Shown here: piece after piece, positions 16,516-24,983 of the stretch
Numbering within the stretch: position 1 is the first letter of the stretch
Layout of the letters: every line of letters starts with the position of its first letter
Assembly (NCBI RefSeq): GCF_006385875.1
Contig: NZ_VFSU01000034.1
Location: 248,001 to 312,000 of the forward strand
Reading direction: 5' to 3'
Source of the DNA: Sandaracinobacter neustonicus
GTDB taxonomy: Bacteria; Pseudomonadota; Alphaproteobacteria; Sphingomonadales; Sphingomonadaceae
Length of the DNA stretch: 64,000 nucleotides
Notes under the pieces: model-generated
Told to the model about the DNA's origin: nothing
The model's database searches: none
The model's input: the letters and a program-made list of their open reading frames with translations, nothing else
Made by a program: the position numbers and the translations under genes

Positions 16516-17297
16516 CGGGCGAAATCGGGTTTGCGGCGGGCGAGGAAGGCGGAAACGCCTTCGGCGAAATCGGGGCCGGTGAAGGCCTGATCGAACAGGG
16601 CAGTGCTGGCGGCGTCGTCGTCCGCGGTGCCTTCGAGGATGCGCTGCACGGTGGCGCGGGTGGCCTTTTGCGTGAAGGGGGAGACGGCGATCATCTCTGC
16701 GGCCAGCGCTTCGGCGGCGGATTCGACGTTTTCCGCCAGTTCCTCGACGAGGCCGATCCGCTGCGCTTCTTCAGCGGAGATGAGGCGGCCGGTGTAGAGC
16801 AGGCGCTTGGCCTGACCGGGGCCGACGAGATCGACCAGCAGGCGGGTATCGTGCAGGGGGTAGACGAGGCCGAGCTTCGCAGGCGTGATGCCGAAGCGGG
16901 CGCGCGGCGAGGCGATGCGGATATCGGCCGCCAGCGCGAGGCCGCAGCCGCCGCCGACGCTGTCTCCATCCACCAGCGCGATGACGGGGAGCGGCGCGCG
17001 GGCGAGCGCGAGCTGGGTGGCGCGGATGGCGGCCTGATTGCGGGCGCGCCATTCAGGCGAGGCGGTTTCGCGGGCGAACTCGCCGATATCCGCGCCGGCG
17101 CAGAAGATGCCCGGCGTGGCCGAGCCGAGCAGGATGAGGCGGACGCCCGGCGTGGCGACGGCCTGCTCGACGAGGCGGGGGAGGCTTTCCCACATCGCCT
17201 GATCCATGGCGTTGCGCTTGTCTGGCCGATTCAGCCGGAGGCGGGCGACGGGGCCTTCGATGGTGAGGCTGATGTGGGGGGAGAGCGGATGTGCCAT
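16512..17297 (-). CDS. Enoyl-CoA hydratase/isomerase family protein
   Basis: A 261-residue crotonase-fold enzyme that acts on acyl-CoA thioesters, probably hydrating trans-2-enoyl-CoA. Key stretches are RLNRPDKRNAMD, the oxyanion-hole segment IFCAGADIGEF, and VDGDSVGGGCGLALAADIRI. The usual first catalytic glutamate region reads FGITPAKLGLVYP, with Pro-Ala where many hydratases have a Glu, so hydratase activity is uncertain and an isomerase or other crotonase reaction is possible. First gene of the unit with the amidohydrolase and mtgA (ATGA overlap). Confidence 0.9.
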   Translation of the reverse strand: MAHPLSPHISLTIEGPVARLRLNRPDKRNAMDQAMWESLPRLVEQAVATPGVRLILLGSATPGIFCAGADIGEFARETASPEWRARNQAAIRATQLALARAPLPVIALVDGDSVGGGCGLALAADIRIASPRARFGITPAKLGLVYPLHDTRLLVDLVGPGQAKRLLYTGRLISAEEAQRIGLVEELAENVESAAEALAAEMIAVSPFTQKATRATVQRILEGTADDDAASTALFDQAFTGPDFAEGVSAFLARRKPDFAR

Positions 17298-17363
17298 GCC
17301 GGGCCTGTTGTGGCAGCAGGCGGGGGCGGCCTCAAGAGGGAGAGGCGCGGGCCGGATACAGGA

Positions 17364-17397
17364 AAGGCGGCGAGTCCGTTGTCGGAATCGCCGCCTT
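17364..17397 (-). terminator. Hairpin terminator of the small secreted protein gene
   Basis: A 15-bp stem with one mismatch, AAGGCGGCGAGTCCG (17364-17378) against CGGAATCGCCGCCTT (17383-17397), with a TTGT loop, 57 nt past the stop of the minus-strand gene. A second GC hairpin (GGGCCGC/GCGGCCC) lies between it and the stop. The T-tract is short (TTTCC), so termination is probable rather than certain. Confidence 0.55.
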
Positions 17398-17453
17398 CTG
17401 GATGACGGGCCGCAGGGAGGGGGGGGAGGGAGCGGCCCGCCTTTGGGAGCTTG

Positions 17454-17759
17454 TTATTGAACGGTCGCGTTCGCCTGGTTCGTCATCACCACGGCCAGTT
17501 CGGTGCCCAGCGACTTGGCGGCCAGGTTGAACTTCTTCGCGGCTTCCGAACGGTTGCGGGCGTCGCACAGGGCTTCACCCAGAGCGATGTTGCGTTCCGC
17601 CTTGCGGGCGGCTTCCGGTTGAGCCGAAGCGGCGAGCGTGCGCAGCTTCACCGGGGCGACCGCGCAGGTGTCTGCATCGCTGGCGAGAACCGGAGCGGCC
17701 AGAACAGAGAGGCTGGCGGCGGAAATTGCGGCGGCGACGGTCAGCTTGATGGCACGCAT
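17454..17759 (-). CDS. Small secreted helical protein of unknown function
   Basis: A 101-residue protein: signal peptide (MRAIKLTVAAAISAASLSVLAAPVLAS) followed by a 75-residue Ala-rich helical domain with two cysteines (DTCAV, ALCDAR) that could form a disulfide. The start ATG 17759 has GGAAGGA 7 nt upstream. I recognise no family. It has its own promoter region with three CACTCARTT sites (17859-17922), a TTGACG/TAATCC promoter, and a downstream hairpin, so it is a separately regulated single-gene unit, probably periplasmic. Confidence 0.72.
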   Translation of the reverse strand: MRAIKLTVAAAISAASLSVLAAPVLASDADTCAVAPVKLRTLAASAQPEAARKAERNIALGEALCDARNRSEAAKKFNLAAKSLGTELAVVMTNQANATVQ

Positions 17760-18141
17760 GGCTTCATCCTTCCACAGCTTGCGGCAGGGAGCGGCGTTTT
17801 GCGCTTCTGCCGGTGCCCTCTTGTCCCGACCCGGCTTGTCCGGGCTTGAACCGAGCGGCACTCAATTCGATGAAGCGAGGATTAAAGTTTCACTCAGTTC
17901 GCGTCAATATGGAAATTGAGTGACACGCAGTTTTTTGCAGCATTTTTTGTTGCACTGCAACATCACATGGGCGATGAAAGGTTAATATTCCAGCAAATCA
18001 AATGCTTTACATGGGCCTATCATTTTTGCCATGCAGCGAGAAAGGCGCTGTTATGCAGTTTGCGTATGGCTGATCTCGCCCCAGAAAGACCGGTGCGGAC
18101 CGCTTATGTGGCGCTATGTGAGCGCGACTCGAAAGCGGCTG
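17760..18141. other. Long regulatory spacer upstream of the small secreted protein
   Basis: About 380 bp with no supported gene. The half near the secreted gene holds the promoter and three repeated sites described separately. The remaining part (about 17930-18060) is AT-richer, with T-tracts and TTGCACTGCAA, and then runs into the 3-prime end of the YbjN gene. I see no further structure. Confidence 0.6.
17859..17922 (-). promoter_or_regulatory. Promoter with three CACTCARTT sites
   Basis: On the minus strand TTGACG (17907-17902), 17 nt, then TAATCC (17884-17879) resembles a housekeeping promoter about 120 nt before the small secreted gene. Around it are CACTCAATTCG (17859-17869), CACTCAGTTCG (17891-17901), 32 bp or three helical turns apart, and an inverted AATTGAGTG (17914-17922). 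The central site abuts the -35 box. This looks like a multi-site operator for one regulator. Function inferred from sequence layout only. Confidence 0.5.
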
Positions 18142-18666
18142 TCAGGCTTCGCCTTCGGTCTCCACCATGGCGGCGGCGAGCGCTTCGCGCGGGCCTTTTC
18201 CGCCCCACAGCACGAACTGGAACACCGGATAATAGCGTTCGCATTCGTCGATCGCGGCATCCACCAGCGCGTGCGCCTGCGGCATGCTGAGCGCGGCGTC
18301 GTCCGGGCCGTCCAGCAGCACGGCGTGGCGGAACAGCAGCGCGCCATCGGCCGACCATTGTTCGAAATGGCCGATCCACAGCTGCTCGTTCACCAGCGCC
18401 AGCGTTTCGAACAGGTTGGCGCGGGTTTCCGCATCGGTGCGCGACGCGCCCGCGTTGATTCCGGTGAGCGCGATGAACTGAAGCACCCGGTCTTCCTCGC
18501 GCCAGAGCGCGCGGAGTTCATAATCCGACCAGCTGCCCTTCACGGTGGTGACGATCTCTTCGTCTCCGTCGCGTTCGAAGGCCCAATTGTGGCTGGAGAA
18601 ATAATGTTCCAGCGTGTCGATGGGGGGCTGCGGATCGGCTCCCATGTCGAATTGCAGGCTGGTCAT
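18142..18666 (-). CDS. YbjN domain-containing protein
   Basis: A 174-residue cytoplasmic protein of the YbjN family (tetrapartite-chaperone/type III chaperone-like fold), often called a putative sensory regulator. Seen features: PIDTLEHYFSSHNWAFERDGDEEIV at the N-terminus, a beta-strand-rich middle, and the helical QAHALVDAAIDECERYYPVFQFVLWGG near the end, a family hallmark. ATG 18666 has GAGGATCACAGC upstream, giving a clear start; the longer open frame upstream is not coding. It stands alone on the minus strand. No DNA-binding domain is visible. Confidence 0.88.
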   Translation of the reverse strand: MTSLQFDMGADPQPPIDTLEHYFSSHNWAFERDGDEEIVTTVKGSWSDYELRALWREEDRVLQFIALTGINAGASRTDAETRANLFETLALVNEQLWIGHFEQWSADGALLFRHAVLLDGPDDAALSMPQAHALVDAAIDECERYYPVFQFVLWGGKGPREALAAAMVETEGEA

Positions 18667-18823
18667 GCTGTGATCCTCGATTGTTCCGGCCCTAGCAGTA
18701 GAGCCGCCCCCGCTTCCGCAGCACCAGATATTGCGCCATGGCCGCAGCTTGGCAAGCGCCGCCGTTCGCCGGCGCGGCAAATGATGTGGATAGCTTGGGT
18801 GCGCGTGGCGCAGGCGGGCTGTT

Positions 18824-19126
18824 TCAGCTGATGTCGATCTTCTGCGCCTTGGCGCGCGGGGTGCGGGCTGGCTGGGCGGCCGTGGGGGTGCTGGTGCGCA
18901 GCGATTCGATCTCGGCCTTCAGCGCCTCGATCTCTGCGCGGGCTTCGGAGGCCAGCGTTTTCACCGCTTCGAATTCCTCGCGGCTGACCATGTCCATGCC
19001 GCCCATCATCTCGCGGAACTTTTCGCGCATGCGGGTTTCGGCTTCGCGGCCCGCACCCGCCATGGTGCCTGCCATCGACGACATCATCCGGGACAAATCC
19101 TCGAAGAAGGGGTTCTGGTTCTGCAT
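18824..19126 (-). CDS. ubiK: Ubiquinone biosynthesis accessory factor UbiK-like (BMFP)
   Basis: A 100-residue protein with an N-terminal amphipathic helix (NPFFEDLSRMMSSMAGTM), then MREKFREMMGGMDMVSREEFE, and a coiled coil (VKTLASEARAEIEALKAEIESL), the layout of BMFP/YqiC proteins. UbiK helps the aerobic ubiquinone hydroxylation complex at the membrane. The tail is Pro/Ala-rich and ends in basic residues. ATG 19126 is the only sensible start; the upstream open frame runs into palindrome A copy 2. Only the domain pattern supports the name, no ubi gene is adjacent. Confidence 0.82.
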   Translation of the reverse strand: MQNQNPFFEDLSRMMSSMAGTMAGAGREAETRMREKFREMMGGMDMVSREEFEAVKTLASEARAEIEALKAEIESLRTSTPTAAQPARTPRAKAQKIDIS

Positions 19127-19446
19127 GTCGTCGTCTCCGGCCGCCGGGCGGGGCGGCAAATCTGCCTGTTGGATAGGCCGCCTACATAGGGGCTTGCGGC
19201 GGCCTGCGCCAGTATCGGCCTGTTCCGGACGATCATACTCTTTGCAAACACGTCGGCTTTTCGGCCTTTGCCGCCAGCCCCTCGCTCCGCTCAGGCTGAG
19301 CTTGTCGAAGCCCATGGAGCATGCCCAACCCGACTCAGCCGCTGTGCTTTCGCGTCCGGGGCTTCGACAAGCTCATCTGAGCGGGGGAGAGAGGCAATTG
19401 GACAGAGGACAGGCGGCGATGCCGGTTCGCAAGGGAGCCAAACGGC
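19127..19446. other. Gene-free spacer carrying palindrome A copy 2
   Basis: The 320 bp between ubiK start and the RND permease stop is almost fully taken up by the extended palindrome A element: flank with CATACTCTTTGCAAACACGT (about 19235-19254), arms at 19287-19384, then GGACAGAGGACAGGCGGCG (about 19398-19416). No gene seen. Confidence 0.7.
19287..19384 (+). repeat. Long palindrome family A, copy 2
   Basis: Left arm 19287-19313 (CCGCTCAGGCTGAGCTTGTC...), right arm 19359-19384 with AGCCTGAG reduced to ATCTGAG, so this copy has decayed slightly. The loop reads ATGGAGCATGCCC... through TGTGCTTTCGCGT, the same direction as copies 3 and 4. Conserved flanks extend to about 19235 and 19420. Confidence 0.88.
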
Positions 19447-22400
19447 CTATTCCGCCGGTTGCGCGCCGCCTGCCTTCAGGCCTTTTTCCAGTTCGCGGGT
19501 GATGAATTCGGGCGACTTGGTGCGCCGTGCCAGCGCCGCGTAGAACACCGGGATCACGAACAGGGTGAGCAGGGTGGCGAGGCTGACGCCCCAGACGATG
19601 ACCACGCCGATGGCCTGCCGCGAGCCTGCGCCTGCGCCGCGCGCGATCATGAGCGGCACGGCCCCGGCGACGGTGGCGATGCTCGTCATCAGCACGGGGC
19701 GCAGCCGTCGTTCGGCGGCTTCCAGGATGGCGGCGCGGAATTCCGCGCCATCATCCCGCAGCTGGTTGGCGAACTCGACGATGAGGATGCCGTTCTTGGC
19801 GGCCAGCCCCACCAGCATGACGATGCCCACCTGCGAATAGAGGTTCAGCGTGCCGCCCATGATCCACAGCCCGAACAGGCCGCCGCCCACCGCGAGCGGG
19901 ACCGTCAGGATGATGACGCCGGGGTGAATCCAGCTTTCGAACTGCGCCGCCAGCACAAGGAACACCAGCACGATGGTCAGCGCCAGCACCACCCACAGCG
20001 AGGACCCTGTCTGCCGAAGCTGCTGGCTTTCCGCCTTGAAGCCGACGGCGGTGACGGCGGGCTGTTGCAGCGCCACCGCTTCCAGATAATCCAGCGCTTC
20101 GCCCAGCGTGGTGCCGGGGCCGACATTGCCCTGAATGGTGATGGCGCGCTGCTTGTTGAAGCGGCCGAGCTCGCCCGCCTGCGCGGCTTCGCGCAGCTTC
20201 ACCACGTTGGAGAGCGGGATGAGATCGCGCGTGGTGGTGGAGCGGACATAGATGTTGGCGAGATTGTCGGGCGTGGCGCGGTCTGCGTCTTCGGCTTGCA
20301 GCACCACATAATATTCTTCGCCGCGATCGATGAAGGTGGTGACGCGGCGGCTGCCCATCATCGTTTCCAGCGTGGCACCGATATCGGCGATCTGCACGCC
20401 CAGATCACCTGCGCGCGTGGTGTCGATGTCGACGATCAGCTGCGGCCGGGTTTCCTTGTAATCGCTGTCCAGATCGACGATTCCGGGGTTGCCTTCGGCG
20501 GCCTTGAAGATGGCGTCGCGCGCTTTCGCCAGTTCCTCGAAGCTGTTGCCCGCGATCACCAGTTGCAGCGGCCGGCCGCGGCCGCGGCTGAGCGTGTTGC
20601 CGGACGACGCGTTGCCGCGAATGCGCGGATCGGCTGCGAACATCTTCTGGAATTCATCCATCACGCTTTGCGTGGTAACCTCGCGATCCTCCCAGGGCAC
20701 GAGGAACACTGTCATCCCGCCCGAGGCGAAATCTTCCGTGGCCCCGAAGCCGCCCGGCGCACGCACGATCACCCGGCGGATTGGCTGGCCATCGCCCACC
20801 TTGGGCAGGACCTTGTCCTGAAGATCGACCATATAGGATTTCATGCGCTCATAGCCGGTGCCTTCGGCGGCCTGCACATTGGCGAAGAAATAGCCGACAT
20901 CCTCGTTCGGGGCGAGTTCGGACTTCAGCGTGGAGCCGAGGAACAGGCAGAGCGCGACGAAGCCGAAGGCGACGCCGCCCACCAGAAACGGGCGATCCAG
21001 CACCTTGTCCAGCACGCCCATATAACGGCGCTGCACCCGATCGAACTGGCGATCGAACCATTGGGTGAAGCGGTTGTGCCCGGTTTCCCGCCGCAGCATC
21101 TTCGAGCAGAGCATGGGCGTGAGCGAGAGGGCGACGAAGCCGGAAAAGGCCATGGCCCCGATCATCGCGCCCGCCAGTTCGCGGAACAGCAGGCCGGTGT
21201 TCCCGGCGATGAAATAGAGCGGGACGAACACCGCGCAGACGACGACCGTGGTGGCGACCACGGCAAAGCCCACCTGCCGCGCGCCCTGATAGGCCGCGAC
21301 CAGCGGCGGCTCGCCCCGTTCGATGCGGTAATAGATGTTTTCCAGCACCACGATCGCATCATCCACCACAAGGCCGATGGCGAGCACGAAGGCGAGCAGC
21401 GTGAGCAGGTTCAGCGAATAGCCCAGCACATAGAGCACGGCGAAGGTGGCGATGAGGCAGATGGGCACGGTGAGCGCGGGGATCAGCGTGGCGCGGAACG
21501 AGCCGAGGAAGATGAAGATGACGGCGACGACGAGGATCGCGGCTTCGGCCAGAGTTTGCCAGACATTGTTGATGGCGCGTTCGATGAACAGCGAACTGTC
21601 GAAGCTGACGGCGAGTTCCATGCCGGCTGGCAGGATCGTCTTCACCTTTTCGATTTCGGCCTTCACATCATCCGCCACCTGCAGCGTGTTCGCGCCGGAT
21701 TGGCGGACGATGCCCAGCCCCACAGCCTGTTTGCCGTTGGAGCGGAAGAAATTGTAGCGATTCTCCGGCTCCAGCGCGACGCGGGCGACATCGCCCAGCC
21801 GCACCAGATAGCCATCCGGCCCGCGCCCGACGATGAGGTTGGCGAACTCGGCCGGGGAGGTGAACTGACGGGTGATCCTGACCGTGAGGTTGGAGGCATT
21901 GCCTTCGATGCGGCCGGCGGGAAGCTCCACATTCTGGCGGCGCAGCGCGGCCTCGACATCGGAGGTGGTGAGGCCATAGGCGACGAGTTGCGAGCGCGAC
22001 AGCCAGACGCGCATGGCCTGCCGCGCCTCCCCGCCGATCTGCACCCGGCTGACGCCGTTCACAGAGGCGAAGCGATCCACCAGAACGCGGTCGGCGTAGT
22101 CCGTCAGCTGCATCTGCGTCCAGTCCGGCTGGATCACGTTCAGCCAGAGCACGGGCTGGGCGTCCACATCCACCTTGCTGATCTGCGGCGGGTCTGCGGC
22201 TTCGGGCAGCTGGTTCAGCACGCCGGCCACGCGATCACGCACATCGTTTGCGGCGGCGTCGATATCGCGGGAGGCGGAGAATTCGATGGTGATGTCAGAC
22301 CGGCCATCGCGTGAGCGGCTGGAGACGGTGTCGATGCCTTCGATGCCCGAGATCCGGTCTTCGATCACCTGAGTGATCTGGTTTTCCACCACCTGCGCGT

Positions 22401-22563
22401 TCGCGCCGCGATAGGTGGTATCGATGGAAACGACGGGGGGTTCGATGGCGGGCAGATCGCGCACGGGCAGGCGCAGGAACGAAACCGCCCCCACCAGCAC
22501 CAGCAGCAACGACATCACCGCCGCGAACACCGGGCGGCGGACGGAGATGTCGGACAGGATCAT
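19447..22563 (-). CDS. RND efflux transporter permease (HAE1-type)
   Basis: A 1038-residue inner-membrane proton-drug antiporter of the AcrB/MexB superfamily. It begins MILSDISVRRPVFAAVMSLLLV (TM1), has a large periplasmic loop, and carries the TM4 acidic residues in FVLAIGLVVDDAIVVLENIYY that make up the proton relay. Length and two-fold internal repeat (loops after TM1 and TM7) are normal. The start overlaps the adaptor gene stop by 4 nt (ATGA), so both are one operon. No TolC-type outer-membrane channel lies in the window; the pump presumably uses one encoded elsewhere. Substrates unknown. Confidence 0.95.
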   Translation of the reverse strand: MILSDISVRRPVFAAVMSLLLVLVGAVSFLRLPVRDLPAIEPPVVSIDTTYRGANAQVVENQITQVIEDRISGIEGIDTVSSRSRDGRSDITIEFSASRDIDAAANDVRDRVAGVLNQLPEAADPPQISKVDVDAQPVLWLNVIQPDWTQMQLTDYADRVLVDRFASVNGVSRVQIGGEARQAMRVWLSRSQLVAYGLTTSDVEAALRRQNVELPAGRIEGNASNLTVRITRQFTSPAEFANLIVGRGPDGYLVRLGDVARVALEPENRYNFFRSNGKQAVGLGIVRQSGANTLQVADDVKAEIEKVKTILPAGMELAVSFDSSLFIERAINNVWQTLAEAAILVVAVIFIFLGSFRATLIPALTVPICLIATFAVLYVLGYSLNLLTLLAFVLAIGLVVDDAIVVLENIYYRIERGEPPLVAAYQGARQVGFAVVATTVVVCAVFVPLYFIAGNTGLLFRELAGAMIGAMAFSGFVALSLTPMLCSKMLRRETGHNRFTQWFDRQFDRVQRRYMGVLDKVLDRPFLVGGVAFGFVALCLFLGSTLKSELAPNEDVGYFFANVQAAEGTGYERMKSYMVDLQDKVLPKVGDGQPIRRVIVRAPGGFGATEDFASGGMTVFLVPWEDREVTTQSVMDEFQKMFAADPRIRGNASSGNTLSRGRGRPLQLVIAGNSFEELAKARDAIFKAAEGNPGIVDLDSDYKETRPQLIVDIDTTRAGDLGVQIADIGATLETMMGSRRVTTFIDRGEEYYVVLQAEDADRATPDNLANIYVRSTTTRDLIPLSNVVKLREAAQAGELGRFNKQRAITIQGNVGPGTTLGEALDYLEAVALQQPAVTAVGFKAESQQLRQTGSSLWVVLALTIVLVFLVLAAQFESWIHPGVIILTVPLAVGGGLFGLWIMGGTLNLYSQVGIVMLVGLAAKNGILIVEFANQLRDDGAEFRAAILEAAERRLRPVLMTSIATVAGAVPLMIARGAGAGSRQAIGVVIVWGVSLATLLTLFVIPVFYAALARRTKSPEFITRELEKGLKAGGAQPAE

Positions 22564-23702
22564 GGCGCGGGGGTTTCCTGTGCGGCGGGCCTGGCGGCTT
22601 CAGCCGTGCGCTCCACGGGCTTCACCGGGCCGGGGCCACGAATCTTCACCGTGCCTTCTGCCACCACCCGGTCTCCGGCTTTCAGGCCTTCCACCACTTC
22701 CACCCGGCCGTCGCGGCGGGCTGCCGCCTTCACGGGCACGCGCGCGGCGCTGTTTTCCGCATCGACGCGCCAGACATAGGCACCGCTGCCTTCGCCAATG
22801 ATGGCGAGTTCGGGCACTGTCAGCGAATTGCGCGGGGCGGATTTGATCTCCACCGTCATCAGCATGCCGGGGCGCAGGCGCAGATCCGGGTTGGGCAGCA
22901 CGGCGCGCGCGGTGGCGGCGCGGGTGACGGGATCCACCACCGGATCGATGGAGGCGATGCGGCCGCGGAAGTCCTCGCCGGGGAAGGCGGCGGCGCGGGC
23001 GGAAATCTCCAGCCCCGGCTTCAGCGCGGTCAGATAGGTTTCCGGCACGGTGAAATCGAGCTTGATGCGGCTGTGATCGACGATGGTGGCAATGGTGGTG
23101 CCCGCGTTCACGACAGTGCCCGGCGAAATGCGGCGGAGTGAGAGATAGCCGGGGAAGGGTGCGCGGATCACCCGATCGGCGATCTGCGAACTGGCCTGCG
23201 CCGATTGCGCGCGGGCGACGTCCACGGCGGCCTGTTGTTCATCGATACGGGCCTTGGTGGCGAAGCCCTGGCCTTGCAGTTGCTTCAGCCGGGCGAGTTG
23301 CAATTCCGCCTCGCGCTGGCGGGCCTGGCTTTCCTTCAGATTGGCACCCTGTTCCGAGCGGACCAGTTCCGCAATCACCGCGCCGCGCGGCACGAACTGG
23401 CCGTCTGCGAAGTTCAGCCGTTCGATCCGTTCGGTGACGGTGGAGTTGAGATCGGCCTGTTCATTAGCGCGCGCGGTGCCGACGGCCTCGATGGAATCGA
23501 CCATGGGCGTGAACGCGACGGTTTCGACGATGACGGCGGGCGGCCCGCCGGGGCCTTTGGACGCACCGCCCTTATCGCCCTTTTCCGCCTGTGCGCCGGT
23601 TTTTCCGCCGCCGGTTTTGCCACTGATCGAGTCGACGAGCGAGCAGCCGGCCAGCGCGAGGGCGGCGGCGGGCAGCAGCATGAACGAGACTTTGCGGATC
23701 AA
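22560..23702 (-). CDS. RND efflux periplasmic adaptor (membrane fusion protein), lipoprotein
   Basis: A 380-residue adaptor linking the RND permease to an outer-membrane channel. A lipobox (ALAGC) follows a short hydrophobic stretch, so it is lipid-anchored. Domains in order: Gly/Lys-rich linker, beta-barrel/lipoyl strands (GTARANEQADLNSTVTERI), a helical hairpin (QARQREAELQLARLKQL... to IDEQQAAVDVARAQSAQ), lipoyl return (VIRAPFPGYLSLRRISPGTV) and a beta-barrel. TTG 23702 is chosen because AGGAG lies about 9 nt upstream and it supplies the basic IRK n-region; ATG 23681 has no ribosome site. Confidence 0.92.
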   Translation of the reverse strand: MIRKVSFMLLPAAALALAGCSLVDSISGKTGGGKTGAQAEKGDKGGASKGPGGPPAVIVETVAFTPMVDSIEAVGTARANEQADLNSTVTERIERLNFADGQFVPRGAVIAELVRSEQGANLKESQARQREAELQLARLKQLQGQGFATKARIDEQQAAVDVARAQSAQASSQIADRVIRAPFPGYLSLRRISPGTVVNAGTTIATIVDHSRIKLDFTVPETYLTALKPGLEISARAAAFPGEDFRGRIASIDPVVDPVTRAATARAVLPNPDLRLRPGMLMTVEIKSAPRNSLTVPELAIIGEGSGAYVWRVDAENSAARVPVKAAARRDGRVEVVEGLKAGDRVVAEGTVKIRGPGPVKPVERTAEAARPAAQETPAP

Positions 23703-23967
23703 GGCGCGCGGCTCCTGGTGATGAAAGCGATTCTGTCCTGATAAGACCAAATCGCGACGGGAGATGGATGCTGGATGAACGCGTTGCAACTTATTATGCA
23801 GCGGGCGGAAAGAATTTCGCAAACCATGTGGAGGTGCCGGAAAATTTGCGGCAAAGCGGCGACGCAGGGCCGGACCTTTGACCGCCGGGGTCGCATCCTT
23901 TATTTCAGCGCCCATATAGGCTGCGGTTGCGGGGCCGTGAAGGCTTGCTTGAGGAACGACGGGTTTC

Positions 23968-24339
23968 ATGAAGATGGACTGGCTGAGCGGCCCGCCGGGG
24001 GCGGAGGATGGCGGCAATGACGAGGGCGGGGGCTATGGGGGCGGCACCGGCACCGGTGTCGTCACGCGCACCCGCACGGAGACGCAGAAGCCGTCTTTGT
24101 ACAAGGTTCTGATGCTGAACGACGATTACACGCCCATGGAATTCGTGGTGCATGTGCTGCAACGCTTTTTCAAGATGAGCATCGAGGATGCGACGCGGGT
24201 GATGCTGCATGTGCATCAGCGTGGCGTGGGGATCTGCGGCATCTTCACCTATGAAGTGGCCGAGACGAAGGTGACGCAGGTGATGGATTTCGCCAAGCAG
24301 CATCAGCATCCGCTGCAATGCACGCTGGAAAAGGCCTGA
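23968..24339 (+). CDS. clpS: ATP-dependent Clp protease adaptor ClpS
   Basis: A 123-residue N-end-rule adaptor that delivers proteins with bulky N-terminal residues to ClpA/ClpP. The core [21 protein letters not shown] holds the substrate-pocket residues (NDDYT, then M in TPMEF), and later [20 protein letters not shown] matches the ClpA-contact face. The N-terminal 35 residues are a Gly-rich flexible extension. No clpA is adjacent in this window. It diverges from the RND operon across 265 bp and ends inside a strong terminator whose loop contains its stop codon. Confidence 0.96.
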   Translation: MKMDWLSGPPGAEDGGNDEGGGYGGGTGTGVVTRTRTETQKPSLYKVLMLNDDYTPMEFVVHVLQRFFKMSIEDATRVMLHVHQRGVGICGIFTYEVAETKVTQVMDFAKQHQHPLQCTLEKA

Positions 24340-24368
24340 AGCCTTTTCCAGCGTGCATTGCGGTTTTT
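24315..24368 (+). terminator. Intrinsic terminator overlapping the end of clpS
   Basis: A perfect 21-bp stem, GCAATGCACGCTGGAAAAGG... (24315-24335) with its complement at 24341-24361, a 5-nt loop CTGAA, then GGTTTTTTG. The clpS stop codon TGA (24337-24339) is in the loop and the last seven codons form the 5-prime arm. Ribosomes finishing clpS would cover the stem, so termination may be linked to translation. Confidence 0.9.
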
Positions 24369-24765
24369 TGTTTTGCCCCTGCGGGCGCCGCCCATCCGGG
24401 CGGCTTGCTTCCTCGCATTAGCTCGGGCGGCCGGTCGGCGTTCAGCCAGAGGCTGACCTTCGGTTCGCGGCGCTGCGCGCCGGGGTGGATCAACCCCGCC
24501 TCCGAGTGGTCAGCCCCGGCGCGCAGCGCCGCAAGGCCGACCGGCCGCCGCGCCTAATGGCGCGAAAGCCAAACGGAGCGGATGCGGAGCGCCCGGCGTC
24601 TGAGGGGCTAAAACAAAAACCCCATGCTTGCCAAAGCATGCGAAAATCTATAACGCCCCGCGCTTCAATCGCGAGATCACATGCCGACCTGCCCGGCGAA
24701 CATGGGCTGCCGTGGCTGGTCTTGAACTCGCCCCAATCCCTGCGAAGGGAACGAAAGGAGCCGAA
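24340..24765. other. Spacer between clpS and rpmI
   Basis: It holds the clpS terminator arm, a GC hairpin-rich stretch (24381-24405), the 144-bp palindrome (24416-24559) and then about 200 bp leading to rpmI, with the rpmI/rplT promoter presumably in 24600-24740. GAAAGGAG (24754-24761) is the rpmI ribosome site. No gene seen. Confidence 0.6.
24416..24559. repeat. 144-bp imperfect palindrome upstream of rpmI
   Basis: Nested perfect arms: CATTAG (24416-24421) with CTAATG (24554-24559); GGCGGCCGGTCGGC (24426-24439) with 24536-24549; GCGGCGCTGCGCGCCGGGG (24467-24485) with 24514-24532. The left half has an extra 19-nt insert with its own hairpin, TCAGCCAGAGGCTGA (24441-24455), and GGCTGACC (24451-24458) can also pair with GGTCAGCC (24508-24515), giving two competing folds. 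It could be an RNA structure or an inverted pair of repeats. No protein encoded. Confidence 0.75.
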
Positions 24766-24969
24766 ATGCCCAAGCTGAAGACCAAGAGCGGTGTGAAGAA
24801 GCGCTTCAAATTCACCGCGACCGGCAAGATCAAGCATGGTGTGGCCGGCAAGCGCCACCGCCTGATCAGCCACAACGGGAAATATATTCGCCAGAACCGT
24901 GGCACCAGCGTGCTGTCCGAAGCCGATACGGCTCGGGTGGTCGCTTGGGCCCCCTATGGCCTGAAGTAA
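24766..24969 (+). CDS. rpmI: Large ribosomal subunit protein bL35
   Basis: A 67-residue, very basic ribosomal protein. [21 protein letters not shown] and the [15 protein letters not shown] segment are diagnostic for bL35. The ATG follows GAAAGGAG, an ideal ribosome site. It is followed 14 nt later by rplT, the standard pair. The infC gene that usually precedes it in many bacteria is absent here; instead clpS and a large palindrome lie upstream, so regulation cannot rely on an infC leader. Confidence 0.98.
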   Translation: MPKLKTKSGVKKRFKFTATGKIKHGVAGKRHRLISHNGKYIRQNRGTSVLSEADTARVVAWAPYGLK

Positions 24970-24983
24970 GGAGCGCATCAGCT

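Noticed and set aside
19459-22314. 950-residue plus-strand frame opposite the RND permease
   Set aside because: His/Asp/Gly-rich composition typical of antisense to a membrane transporter; the minus frame has all RND hallmarks.
23703-23967. Operator-like TTCGCAAACC / AAATTTGCGGC elements between the RND operon and clpS
   Set aside because: Only short imperfect matches with no consistent centre of symmetry; not strong enough to report as a site.
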